The notes beneath the pieces are model-generated. The model was given only the letters and a program-made list of their open reading frames with translations. It was not told the origin of the DNA and made no database searches. From positions 434,001 through 498,000 of the forward strand of contig JAWZYV010013019.1 in NCBI GenBank assembly GCA_038373885.1: 64,000 nucleotides of DNA, given 5' to 3'. Both the position numbers and the translations under genes were made by a program. The DNA is from Cheiracanthium punctorium. Its lineage: Eukaryota > Arthropoda > Arachnida > Araneae > Cheiracanthiidae. Below are positions 54,636-64,000 of this stretch, piece by piece (the stretch's first letter is position 1; each line of letters begins with the position of its first letter).

Positions 54636-55329
54636 TATAATGGCGATCACACTCAAACAGTATATACGTTTATTTCATGCATCGATAAATTTTTACACAG
54701 TTTCAAGTTACCGTTAAACTCATATTAAAAATTAAAATTCGTTTCACACAGAAAACTCAGTAATCAATTCAAACTTATTTTCTAATGTAAATATACACCG
54801 TAGCAGACGAAAACTTTTCGTTGACAAATATGAACACCATGTATTTTAATAATCTCAAGATAGAACCTCCCCCCCTTTTTTTTTATTTCTTTGTTGCTAA
54901 GGCAGCCACGTTAGCAATTGTGAAACAAAATATTAAAATTGAGTGCTGGTGTTTATAATCTCGTTCACCATGTTAGGTTGCAAAATTAAAAACATAAAAC
55001 TGGTTAAAAGTCAGGGCGGGAAATGTTTTATTCCTTTACGTTAGGATCGCTGCACTTTACCAAATTTCCAATGTTTGCATTATTGAAACTTAGTTTGGGT
55101 ACCAAAGACCTAAGCAAGCAGCTATGGAGAGTGTCCACTACTATAATATACCTTCGCAATGCCGAAGAAATAATTTTATTTATGAAAAAAATTAAACTCA
55201 TAAATCAGGAAAAATCCGGATAATTGTGACATCAATATGATGTCATACTCACTTGCAACAGATTCTTTTGTCACGCAAATGATTAACTTTTTTTACTCTC
55301 GGAAATAAAATGGATCTGAAAAGAGCGAA
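54636..55329. other. No feature seen
   Basis: AT-rich unassigned DNA; the 66-codon frame at 55023-55223 has no recognised domain. Confidence 0.5.
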
Positions 55330-55470
55330 AAATCGCTTAAAAATGAGGGAACGGGTGGATTTTCAGATTTTTAAAATAGCGCATACTATTTTCTATATTT
55401 CTATACATATTTATGGAAAATTTCAAGCGGATCGTACAAATGGTGTAGATATTATTAGGCTTTTCAGTGC
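55330..55470 (-). repeat. Helitron-like unit X relative, 5' fragment
   Basis: GGGAACGGGTGGATTTTCA, ATACATATTTATGGAAAATT and TTCAAGCGGATCGTAC correspond, inverted, to the first 200 bp of units X1 and X2 (CCACCCGTTCCCGGAATTTA block). Confidence 0.55.
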
Positions 55471-55539
55471 TTAATTTCGTAATCTTTTTGCAGTAATGGT
55501 GGAAATGAGTTTTATCTTGAGTCAGGGATCAGCGTAGCT

Positions 55540-56000
55540 ATATAGTAGAATGATACGCTTTAAAGAATAACTTCCCATAGAACGCAACGTATTGGGAATA
55601 TTTTGAGTGCTCCTGTAGAAAAACTATAAATGCTACAAATACCATTTTCAATAGGGTACATGGTACAGTAGATAAGAGTAAAATATAAAGTAAATAAAAA
55701 ACTTTGTAAAAAACACACATAAATGTTAAGAGACATGCACACAAAAGAGATGCATCTCTTTTCAGTTCCCTGTGTTGCTTGCGACGAAGGGCTTGGACTG
55801 ATGAAGGCCAAAACAATTTTTGGTTGAAACGTTCGTATCCTCTTACCTATAACATCTTATGTGTGTTTTTTACAAAGTTTTTTATTTACTTTATTGTTTA
55901 ACACCAGTTTTTTGAGTGTTTTTTTTCCAAGAGTAAAATATATAAATTTTGTAGAAATCGATGCATATTTACGGAAATTAGAGCACGGACGAACATTTTA
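55540..56000 (-). repeat. Repeat family R, copy 3, interrupted
   Basis: The segments 55540-55687 and 55929-56000 are family R on the minus strand, separated by the 241-bp insertion 55688-55928. Landmarks: CATTTTCAATAGGGTACATG and ATCGATGCATATTTACGG. Confidence 0.65.
55674..55942 (+). mobile_element. Penelope/retrozyme-like insertion with 14-bp TSD
   Basis: The insert 55688-55928 is flanked exactly by AAGAGTAAAATATA (55674-55687 and 55929-55942). It has near-perfect inverted segments of about 38 bp (GTAAATAAAAAACTTTG ... CAAAGTTTTTTATTTAC) and a central hammerhead-like core: CTGATGA (55798-55804), a stem-loop CCAAAACAATTTTTGG, GAAAC (55826-55830), then GTTCGTA. It ends GAGTGTTTTTTTTCC. The overlapping minus-strand frames are chance. 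Confidence 0.75.
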
Positions 56001-56303
56001 TTTTGGCGTAAAATGGGCGTAATTCTAACTCATGTTTCTAAATTTCACGCGATTCTAGATACTTGGAAACGCTTTGTTGCAAAGGAATGAATGATTTTAT
56101 GCCAAATCTGGCAACCATTCGGTTTATTTTTTCAGTATTTTATTAATATCTTCTAAAATAATTCGATTTTCGAAATTTAAATCAGCTTAGCAGGTTCCTC
56201 GGAATTTTTCGAATCTGTGGGCACCTTAGTCGAAACTCAAGTCCCTATGGTTTAGGAGGAGATAGGTCCATAAGCTTTGACAGCGGCGACAGCGGCCCTT
56301 ACG
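56000..56303 (-). repeat. Repeat family S, copy 3 (partial)
   Basis: It matches 54185-54485 nearly base for base (for example GCTTTGTTGCAAAGGAATGA, TGCCAAATCTGGCAACCATT and CTTAGCAGGTTCCTCGG) and is adjacent to family R, as in copy 2. Confidence 0.85.
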
Positions 56304-56387
56304 TATGCATTGAGAGAAACGTATTATTAGATTCGTACACTTATTCTCGGAAAAGCTATCTGTTTCTTAAAGAGACAATCGACACTG

Positions 56388-56650
56388 GGCCTAACCATGG
56401 CACAGTGGTTATGTCACTGGAAATGGTAGACGAGTGAAGTGTGAAGGTCCCAGGTTCGGGGTCCCATCGCGCGTCCACCGACCTAACCGTTCGGTTTTCT
56501 CCGAAACTTAGCGTAAATACGGGTTAGGACTCCTTAGAAAGACCCCTTCGGAGGGCTCTCCCCTTGTGTTGTCCATCTGACGAGGATTTATAAGCGGATA
56601 ACGAGCCAAGCACACAAATCCGATATACATGTTCACAACAACAACAACAA
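56388..56650 (+). repeat. tRNA-derived SINE, most complete copy
   Basis: A-box-like TGGCACAGTGGTTATGTCAC, B-box-like GGTCCCAGGTTCGGGGTCCC, a body with CCTAACCGTTCGGTTTTCTC and GGGTTAGGACTCCTTA, and a (CAA)n tail at 56633-56650. This head-body-tail order is that of a pol III SINE. The minus-strand frame over it is a shadow. Confidence 0.8.
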
Positions 56651-56830
56651 TCGACATTGAACAGTGTAAGTCTAGGGTTCTGGCCTCTCGAGCGCTGTCG
56701 ACCTAATGGTCTGCAGTTTTGGGTGTTTTTCTCCAAATGTAACGTCAATGCACGTTAGAACCTCTTAAAGAGTCCTCCTCTCAAGACATCTTCAGGCAAA
56801 AAGACTTCATGCAGCTTTGCTTTAACAAAC
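56651..56830 (+). repeat. Second SINE body, adjacent copy
   Basis: CGACCTAATGGTCTGCAG, TTTTTCTCCAAATGTAACGT and CAGCTTTGCTTTAAC match the body of the SINE at 41968-42190. The tRNA head is degenerate. Confidence 0.6.
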
Positions 56831-57187
56831 AAACCAATACAGGGATAATTTGTAAATATTTCATTCAAACAATGTTATTATTTTAATGAAAGATTACCGC
56901 TGTGAAATGTTTTTTGCTGTTTTTTTCTTCATGATAAATAAGTATTTCTTACTACTGAAGTTTTTTTTTTACTTGTTTTACAGTGATCTGTAAAATTTTT
57001 ATTGAAACTGAGCTTAAATATAACGTTAATTGAATTCATTCGTCGTCCGTAGACAAATAAACTTCTCAACACTAGCCAGTATAGTAACATTGCAACATAA
57101 AAACATATGAAATTCTCTTGCAATTTAAAATTTCAAGTTTCCTTTTATATACGAAAAAGATTATAGCAAACCTTCATATGTTTGCCA

Positions 57188-57219
<32 letters not shown>

Positions 57220-57675
57220 AAGAAACCTTATTTAAGAGATAAGCTCTTTTATACATTAACTAAACTATTAAATGCCGTCGCCTAAAGAAAAAAAAATACT
57301 GTAACTCTCTTGAACGGTAATGTTAATTGCGTGCATGTCTGGGAATTTTAGACAATAGTCAATTTAAACTTTTAATGCATACAACATTTAAAGCAATGAT
57401 TTTTTTCTGCTGGGGGGAAAAAGAAACTTTAAACTGCTATTTTGAAAGAAAATATTTTCTAAGCCGTAAAATTTTTAGATAGATCCGTATGTGTTGTTAG
57501 TTAGTTTAATGTGAAAATCATTTGATGTGGTTTTATTTGGAAAATGAAAAAGTATTCAAATGTAACCTACTTGCACTACTTTCAGTGTATCCCAAAAAGT
57601 GACTGTAAAAAACAATTGACTTTATATAAAAAAAAATCTCAAAGCTCCCTAATCTAACTACTATTCTTACTTTAA
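56831..57675. other. No gene; poly-A runs
   Basis: A poly-A run covers 57189-57218. No other feature is supported. Confidence 0.6.
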
Positions 57676-58748
57676 CACAGCAAAACATCGATTATCCGAG
57701 CTACCGGAATAGCTGGTACCTCGAGTATCGAAAATCTCAGTTAATAGAAACTATGCATAAGAACTCGCCGTGTTCGTGAATTTCACATCTTTCAACATAA
57801 AAAACAATATAAAGTGTTTTAAATAATAAAAATAAACATATATATAAAGCTATATTTCATAACTCAACAAATTTTAAAAGGCAGCAATAAACTTTTCATT
57901 AGTAAATTTTAAAAAGCGATGATTTTTTTTTAAATTGTATAAGTTAAACATTTAAGATGGATTTTCAAATATAACACATATATCTAAAAACGTACTGTAT
58001 TTTTTAAATTTAAAATACACTAATTTGCTAAATTATCAATGTTTGAAAAAGAAGTCTTACTTTTTCGTTGCAAAAGTCCATAATTTTTATGAGTGACTTC
58101 CCGATTACACCAATTTGTGAGTAACAGAAGACATATTGCCGTAATATGTGTTCTCTGATCTAAACATATCGTATCTATCATATTAACTCTAGTTAGTTTG
58201 TAACACTAATTCCCCTTTTTTAAGCTGGCTGTGCAGCTGTCGTCAAAAAAGGGTCTCTAGATCTGTGGCACCCGATGAACGTTTCGATCGTCAGCCATAT
58301 TGCTGATAGTTAAGTCGAGCGATGGCAACGGCTTCCCTTTTTTCAGAATTGGGCCATCTATCCAGCTGTTTTCGCATTCTTCCATTTTTCAGCAGATGTC
58401 AGTGCTGTTAAAAAGAATCGTGAGAATTTTTTTACGGGAAATGACGTGCTAAAGAGTAAAGGATTCTCGTGCAGCTCTGTCACCCGCAACTATTTTTATA
58501 GAAATCAAATCTATTCTTCGTGACTGGCAACAGTCAAAACGTCAGAGTTTGGTGTCCTCACGGCGAGGACACCGCCAGTTAAAAGGTTAAACATTTCTTT
58601 GTTGATAAGTGAATAACAAAATCGTATATTCTTTAGTTTCACGAAAAATAGTGGGTTTAAGGTTTCGGGGGGGGGGGGGGATTAGATTTGGCTTCAGACC
58701 TTAGAACTTTGATTAACAGAAACCTCTGTTAATCAAAGGTCTACTGTA
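57676..58748. mobile_element. pogo-like element carrying a TTAA insertion
   Basis: Ends CAGCAAAACATCGATTATCCG (57678) and, inverted, CAGTAGACCTTTGATTAACAG (to 58746) are diverged pogo-style repeats; TA follows the right end and CA precedes the left. Family P copy 5 (58220-58590) is inserted inside. A poly-G run lies at 58668-58680. Confidence 0.55.
58220..58590. mobile_element. TTAA MITE, family P copy 5 (left-truncated)
   Basis: It shares GCTGTCGTCAAAAAAGGGTC, TAGATCTGTGGCAC, AACGTTTCGATCGTC and TTTTCAGCAGATGTCAGTGC with the other copies. TTAA at 58220-58223 and 58587-58590; the left outer end is missing. Confidence 0.75.
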
Positions 58749-58932
58749 CTTATTCTTCCCTTTACAAATTTATTTATAGTTTCATCCTTGTGGTTTTACA
58801 TGAAAAGTGTACGGTAAAAGTTAATTTTATGCACCATATCATTTTACGAAATATATGTCTTTTTAAACTATACTTACGTTTTAAAATTTTCGTGAAATTA
58901 TAAGATGAATTAACGAAATTCAAAGATGTTCA

Positions 58933-59173
58933 TTAACCCTTTATGTCCCAAATTTATTTTAAATTATTTTATGAAAAAAAATTGAAAACTTTTTTATTAC
59001 ATGTTTTTGCGAATTAAAAATATCTCATATTATTTGTTTGAAATAGTGCATTTTTTTTTTTTTTTACATTTTAGATAAATAGATATTAAACTACAGGGAT
59101 TGCCTAAAAATATGTACGACTTTGCGATTTTACTGAAAGGACTTTACAGTCCCGTCGGGTCATAAAGGGTTAA
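58933..59173. mobile_element. TTAA-flanked MITE (second piggyBac-like family)
   Basis: TTAA at 58933-58936 and 59170-59173 with ends CCCTTTATGTCCC and, inverted, CCCTTTATGACCC (12/13). The 233-bp interior is AT-rich and non-coding. Confidence 0.85.
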
Positions 59174-60169
59174 CATTCTTATGTAATCTACTAAACATTT
59201 TATTAATTGATCAAGATATTTTGACAAACGACAAGATATTTAAAATTTCTAATTGGCTCCAATAAAACTCACCATAACACAGAAAATGTTCTATTATGTA
59301 AAAAAATTTAATAACATATTTTATCTGAACAATTAAAAATCTGATTAATCGATCAAAATTTTCTAAATAATCAGCTACAAAGTGCCAATATGTTCTCAAT
59401 ATTTGAATAAACCGAAAAATTGCCTGTATCTGAAACTTTTACTGCTTTGTTAATTGATGGAACTGAGTGGAGGCAAAACCTTTCGTCCTTTAGGCTGTTA
59501 GTTCCTTCTAGAAAAAATATACTTTCTATTGCAAAAATTAGACGTCAGGATTACTATATTTCCCCACTCTACCTTAGAAAATCCAAATGCCAGTGTGGTC
59601 TTGATTGATTTCATCTTAGACAGAGTATGATTTTTAATTAGTAAACTCAAAATCGTTCTGTCTGTTCAAAATTCGAATGAACTCTAAGAGAAATTTATAA
59701 AGCACATGTAAGTGCTTGCCGCTCTTAAAATGATTCGCGGCAGATGGAATTGGCATGTTTCCTCAGCGCTAGGTGAACCAGTCTGTGTTTGCCAAATTTA
59801 CTTTTATTCTCTTTGCATTCGCAGCACGGTATGCTCACACAACTGTTCTCCTCCTTAAAAAAAAAAAAAAAAAAAAAGAATATCTCTTTAAAAATAGGTC
59901 GATAGTGTTAATTATCCTTCAAATCTGATTAATGAACAATGCTCGAAGAACAAACGGTTCTTTAACTCAGACGATATTATTATCTCAAATCTCGCTATTA
60001 ATGAGGGCTAATGTATTTTTTCCGGTGCCTCAGTAAAGCGAGATTATTTCTGTTTCTGTTTTATTTGCAGATTTGGACTGTTTTCCAACTGCCGTGATAA
60101 CCTCATGACAGATACCTCACTCTCGATGTCTGCAGAGGCAAGTGAAGTCGCTATTCAAACTGCATTTCG
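59174..60169. other. No gene seen
   Basis: AT-rich DNA with a poly-A run at about 59857-59876. Frames on both strands near 59211-59608 lack domain signals. Confidence 0.5.
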
Positions 60170-61500
60170 GTTTTTTTTTTTTTTTGGGGCGAAGAACAAT
60201 CTTTCTTCGGTGCCACCTTCACTTGCGCCTTAAATTGTGTATGCGCCAGGTTAGACGGTGGCAAGACTTCATATTTTGTTTCTAGTCTCCATGTATCTTC
60301 CTGTAAATGAGTGAGTGACATTTTGCACAACAACTAAAATAAAACTAGTAAAAAAAAAAGGATTGGCCCTAACTATTACGGTTGGAGTCCTCAAAACAAA
60401 AGGCAGTTCAAGCAAATGTGAGCTTTATTAATTGCGATTGCGATCTCAACGTCTTCTTTATCGTTGGATAAATTGGATTGGTCTGTTGCTAGCTGATGTT
60501 CGCTGATAAAACTAGTAAAATGGCACTGCTAATAAAAATCTTTATAGAGTCGTCAAAACAGAAAATTGTTCAATCTTGATTTTGATATTTGTGAATTAGT
60601 TTTTGCAAAGAAAATAGACTGTGGCAAGATATGGCCCTGATCTCAAATTGTAGAGTCTTAAATATCTAGGCCCCCTTTGGTAAATTGGACAAATAAGGGG
60701 ACATTTCTCCTAGAGGTCTGAAGGTAGAATAAAACTGGTTAAAAAAAAATGGGTGCTGCTAGTTGGAGACGTTAAATTAATCCAAATTTTGACTAAAATT
60801 ACTTATCCAATGTGGATTATTAGTTTTCTAATATAGTTCCTACTGTTGAAGATACTACAATTTGAGAACCTATAAACAGACTGTTTTCTTAACGATGTTG
60901 AAATTTTCTTTCTATACTGCAGTACTCAGAAACTGACTTCTGTAAAGAAAATAGTATGTTGATACTCTTGTGTTTCTAAGCTGTAAAAATTTCAACATCA
61001 GGGTCTACTTTAGCAAATTGTTAATCTATGAGTGACATTTCATCTAGAACCAAGCAAGTGAAAAGATACTGCCAATTTAGTTGAAGTCGTCAAATCAAAC
61101 AGGTTTTATTTTAGTTAGCAACATTTGTTAGTCACCAGTTTTATTCTAGCTCCAGACGAAACACCACTAACCTGTTTGGATTATTTTATTTTCGAGAATC
61201 AAGTAACATCACGCCGTTCTCCCAAATAATAGTTAATTCAAAAACTGCAATTTGTCTAGAAACATTCATCTAGAATAAAGTAAAACTAACAAAGTGCTAC
61301 CAACGAAAATGGTTAGGAACGTCTAAACAAAAAGTAGTTCAAATAAATATAAGCTTTATTATTAATGGCAGTCTAGACGTTTTCTTTCAATTGTGCGATG
61401 TTTGAAATTTACATTTGTGAAGAAAATAGTCTGTTGTTCTTAAATTGCAGAATCTTCAACATCCGGTACCGCATCAGCAAATTGAGTGGCTTTTGTAATG
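60170..61500 (+). repeat. Cluster of diverged repeated motifs
   Basis: Recurring blocks are AAGAAAATAGWCTGT (60606, 60944, 61416), AATAAAACTRGT followed by an A run (60338, 60728), variants of GTGACATTTCRTCTAGAA and a GTCGTCAAAACA-like block. The order of blocks is kept but spacing varies from 230 to 470 bp. The first segment (60180-60440) is homologous to 63390-63640. Non-coding; class unknown. Confidence 0.5.
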
Positions 61501-62126
61501 TGAATTGTGTATTGTTTGGAATTGCTTGCATTCAAACTTCTAAATTTTAAACGTCCGCAAACTTGTACTCGTCATTGTTCTATTATTTCATGCACTCAGA
61601 TTATCCTGAAATTAATTTCAGAGAAATTCTTACTTTGTTAAAATGTTATATCAGCATCATAGCAATATTACATCCCGGTGTATATATAGCTTTCAAATGG
61701 AAGAGGTTCCATTCTTACTATAAAATTTGATTGGCAGTAAAGTATAGTTGTAATTTTACTATAAATGTTTTATTAAATATATATATTTTAACTAAATAGA
61801 ACTATTTTCTAAAAAAATTCAATTACATCCCAAATTTTTAAACTGCTTGATAGTAAATTTTCGTTATTACTCATAAAAATATGCAGTTTACTAAATTAAT
61901 ATAAATTTTTCAAAAATTGAATGAAATTAAAAAAAAAATTGGTACAATTTTGAGACATGGATACAAAAGTTGGATGTTCGCCCCAAATTTGCGCTTTTGC
62001 ATGGACTTGGGGGAGGGTTTCCAAAGCCCCTAAACACCCCCCTCCCCTTTTTACGCCCATTTTATAGATACTGGTTTGTTGAAAATAACTTCTAAAAAGA
62101 TCTAACGCTTACATTTGAGTAAAAGA
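61501..62126. other. No feature seen
   Basis: AT-rich DNA with a short GGGGGAGGG/CCCCCCTCCCC pair near 62009-62046. Confidence 0.5.
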
Positions 62127-62578
62127 TCTCAGATCAGGGCTAGCCAAATAGTAACACGTGCGCCGAACTGGGCGCAGTGGATGATTTCTTGTGGCACTTG
62201 CATCCTGAAATTCATGAGCCAATTGATTGATTTGAGCTAGACAAGATTTTTGAAATAATTTCATGCCCGAAGGTATTTAATTTCTTATAATTTATGATAC
62301 TATATCAAAAGGAAGCATTTGTGCATTCCAAAAATCAAACCATCTCTAATCCCCTACCAAATATCTGAAAAATTAACTCAAGAATCCTTCCCCAGAACAT
62401 GAATTTCAATTTTATGTTCACACCTTATTAAATGCCACCCCCAACCCATATTCATATTTTCCAACTCAAAGCGCGGACGTAGGCAAGTGAAAAAGGGCGC
62501 TTCTTGAGTTGTATGGCGCATGTCTGTGAAAGAAAATTGGCACGTGATGTGCAAAAGGTTAGGCCCCCCGTCTTAGAT
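62127..62578 (+). mobile_element. hAT-like MITE, CAGGGCTAGCC family, copy 2, with TSD
   Basis: The element 62135-62570 begins CAGGGCTAGCCAAAT and ends GGTTAGGCCCCCCG. Flanks TCTCAGAT (62127-62134) and TCTTAGAT (62571-62578) are an 8-bp duplication with one difference. It is homologous throughout to 38910-39385. Confidence 0.75.
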
Positions 62579-62767
62579 TGTTATTTCTTTTCTGTCTTTC
62601 TGTATAAGTATGACACAAATATGACAAAGCTAGTTTACAGCAGGATCCTTTTAATGTCGTAACCGTTAAGCAAGTCAAACGAGATTTCAAGTACACATAC
62701 GTTTAAAAAAAATCAAAATTAATTCCGCTTCTAATTTTAAACTTAAATTATATCTCGTGTTTAATAC

Positions 62768-63010
62768 TTTCCAACAAGATTGAAAACTGTTTATGATTTC
62801 TGTCCGTCTTTTCGCGCTATAACTGCTCTAAATATGCGTCGATGTCTACGAAATTTATATATGCCTTTCCTATGTATTGTACCATTTACCCTATTGAAAA
62901 TGGTGTGCGTAAAATTTATAGCTCTTTTACAGGAACACCCGAAAGAATTCAATATATTATTTAAAGCGTATTTTAGAAACATTCGGCTATTGACTAACGT
63001 TACAGTTATC
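62768..63010 (+). repeat. Repeat family R, copy 4
   Basis: AACTGTTTATGATTTCTGTC, ATGCGTCGATGTCTACGAAA, GTACCATTTACCCTATTGAA and CTCTTTTACAGGAACA match the other family R copies. The open frames on both strands are shadows of the repeat. Confidence 0.65.
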
Positions 63011-63389
63011 TTAGATTTTACTGTAATTCTAAGGAAACTTTAAATTGTACATATAGCATTTTATGTATTTAAAGTATTTGTGTTGTATGTATTCTATTTT
63101 GTTTAAAATATGATGTCAGTTTTATATTGATGTTGCATGCATAAGCATCTTGCCTTTACCCAGCAAATAATTCTAGGGCAAGTTGTTAAACCATTATTAA
63201 TCATCATCAGGTAAAATTTATGAGTATTATCATATACGCCTGCGACTGCTTGCACTTGTGTTTTACTTGCTGTTTAGTAGTATTCATGTTTTTTCGGGTA
63301 ACATGATGGATAACTCCTACCCGTCAGGAAAAACAATCGCTATTCAATCCTATTTCTGCTTTGTAGTTGGCGTAGACAATTTGTTTCTG
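63011..63389. other. No feature seen
   Basis: AT-rich unassigned DNA. Confidence 0.5.
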
Positions 63390-63640
63390 TTTTTTTTTTT
63401 TCTTTTTTCTTTTCAGTGCCACCTTGACGTTGTGTGCGCGAAAATTGTCTGTGCGCCAGATTGAAAGTTTGGGGGGGGGGGGTAGATCATACTTTGTTTC
63501 AAGTCCCGATGTGTCTTCTGTAAATGAGTGAATGACGTTTCGTCTGGAACCAGAATAAAACTAGTGAAAAGGTATACCGCAAACTAATACTTTCGAAGAC
63601 GTCGGAACAAGTGCTATAGCATACGAGTGCTTTTATTTCA
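63390..63640 (+). repeat. Diverged copy of the 60180-60440 segment
   Basis: GTGCCACCTT, TGTGCGCCAGATTG, ATACTTTGTTTCAAGTC, CTGTAAATGAGTGAATGAC and AATAAAACTAGT follow in the same order as at 60210-60350. A poly-G run lies at 63471-63482. Confidence 0.6.
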
Positions 63641-64000
63641 GTCTGCTTCGACAGTTTTCCTTCTAACTCATGATATATTTATAAGTTAGTTGTTGCCACA
63701 TGTTCTTTACTAGGATTGGTGAACATTAACCTGGCAGTAGTCGAGGTGAGCCAAACATTGAAAGTTGCACCATTCCTCAATTCAATCTTTGATCTCTTGA
63801 CTTCTTGGAATTTGTTTATTTGTTTCTATTGCTTAAAACTAAAGTTGCTCGTCAATGATGATTCTTCAATTCTTTCCATTCATTCTTCTGAGAAGCAATA
63901 ACTGCCAGCCTGTGCTTTCTTTGTACTTTTGCTTTTTCTCTCTCTAGGGCCGAAAGAAAGCATCTAGTTCTGCCGTGTTCTTTCTCTCTGTCTTTTTTTT
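63641..64000. other. No feature seen
   Basis: Unassigned DNA ending in a pyrimidine-rich tract; a 61-codon frame at 63716-63901 has no recognised domain. Confidence 0.5.

Noticed and set aside
55538..55816. Two overlapping minus-strand ORFs of 83-92 codons
   Set aside because: They span the junction between repeat R and the hammerhead-bearing insertion, which has a 14-bp duplication, so the frames are accidental.
1..64000. Prokaryotic operons, ribosome-binding sites, rRNA genes or a viral genome segment
   Set aside because: No dense gene packing, Shine-Dalgarno context, rRNA core sequences or viral replication/capsid genes are visible; all recognisable coding pieces are transposase or retroelement remnants.

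Overview
The window looks like eukaryotic, probably metazoan, non-genic DNA (intergenic or intronic). It is AT-rich, has no long open reading frame and no operon-like packing, and is filled with animal-type transposable elements: hAT, Tc1/mariner, pogo/Tigger, TTAA-target (piggyBac-like) and Helitron DNA elements, tRNA-derived SINEs, and small Penelope-like or retrozyme-like retroelements carrying hammerhead-ribozyme-like cores. An arthropod, perhaps a chelicerate, is my best guess from the repeat mix, but this is inference only. I recognise no complete host protein gene, no rRNA and no intact tRNA gene.

Layout. 0-2 kb: AT-rich DNA with one perfect TA-flanked MITE. 2.1-6.1 kb: a stack of Helitron-like units ending in a hairpin plus CTAG. 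6.3-8.3 kb: a repeat (family T) carrying a TTAA-flanked foldback and a pogo/Tigger remnant; the uninterrupted paralogue lies inverted at 44.0-44.7 kb. 8.6-14.6 kb: MITEs, simple repeats and truncated repeats. 15.7-17.5 kb: two TA-flanked elements with 100-180 bp inverted ends, one with a mariner-type transposase scrap. 18.9-20.4 kb: a duplication and a nested pair of MITEs. 20.7-22.6 kb: a 65-75 bp minisatellite-like array interrupted by a hAT MITE. 22.7-23.0 kb: a hAT transposase C-terminal remnant. 23.1-26.1 kb: TTAA elements, a SINE and a pogo-like element. 27.1-27.7 kb: a hAT relic. 27.7-29.4 kb: apparently single-copy DNA. 29.5-31.05 kb: a three-element nest with an 8-bp target duplication split by a later insertion. 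31.4-36.4 kb: repeat family S and five hAT-type elements with perfect or near-perfect 8-bp target duplications, plus two palindromes. 36.4-38.2 kb: apparently single-copy, possibly regulatory DNA with a 44-codon small ORF. 38.2-43.8 kb: pogo-like, hAT-like, SINE, TTAA and Penelope-like elements. 44-48 kb: family T paralogue, an internally deleted mariner and an array related to a LINE endonuclease motif. 48.5-50 kb: an element whose ends are packed with AAGCTTG motifs. 50.1-56.3 kb: a mariner inside a probable hAT relic, Penelope-like units, and families S and R. 56.4-64 kb: SINEs, pogo-like and TTAA elements, a diverged repeat cluster, and a hAT MITE with its target duplication.

The repeats can be read as a relative insertion history. 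Family S, family T and the minisatellite array act as old substrates. MITEs interrupting them can be confirmed by target-site duplications or by paralogous empty sites inside this same window. The most unusual content is the set of hammerhead-like, Penelope/retrozyme-like units at 41.2, 43.4, 51.3 and 55.7 kb, two of which are bounded by exact 13-14 bp target duplications. All assignments rest on reading by eye; no database search was run.
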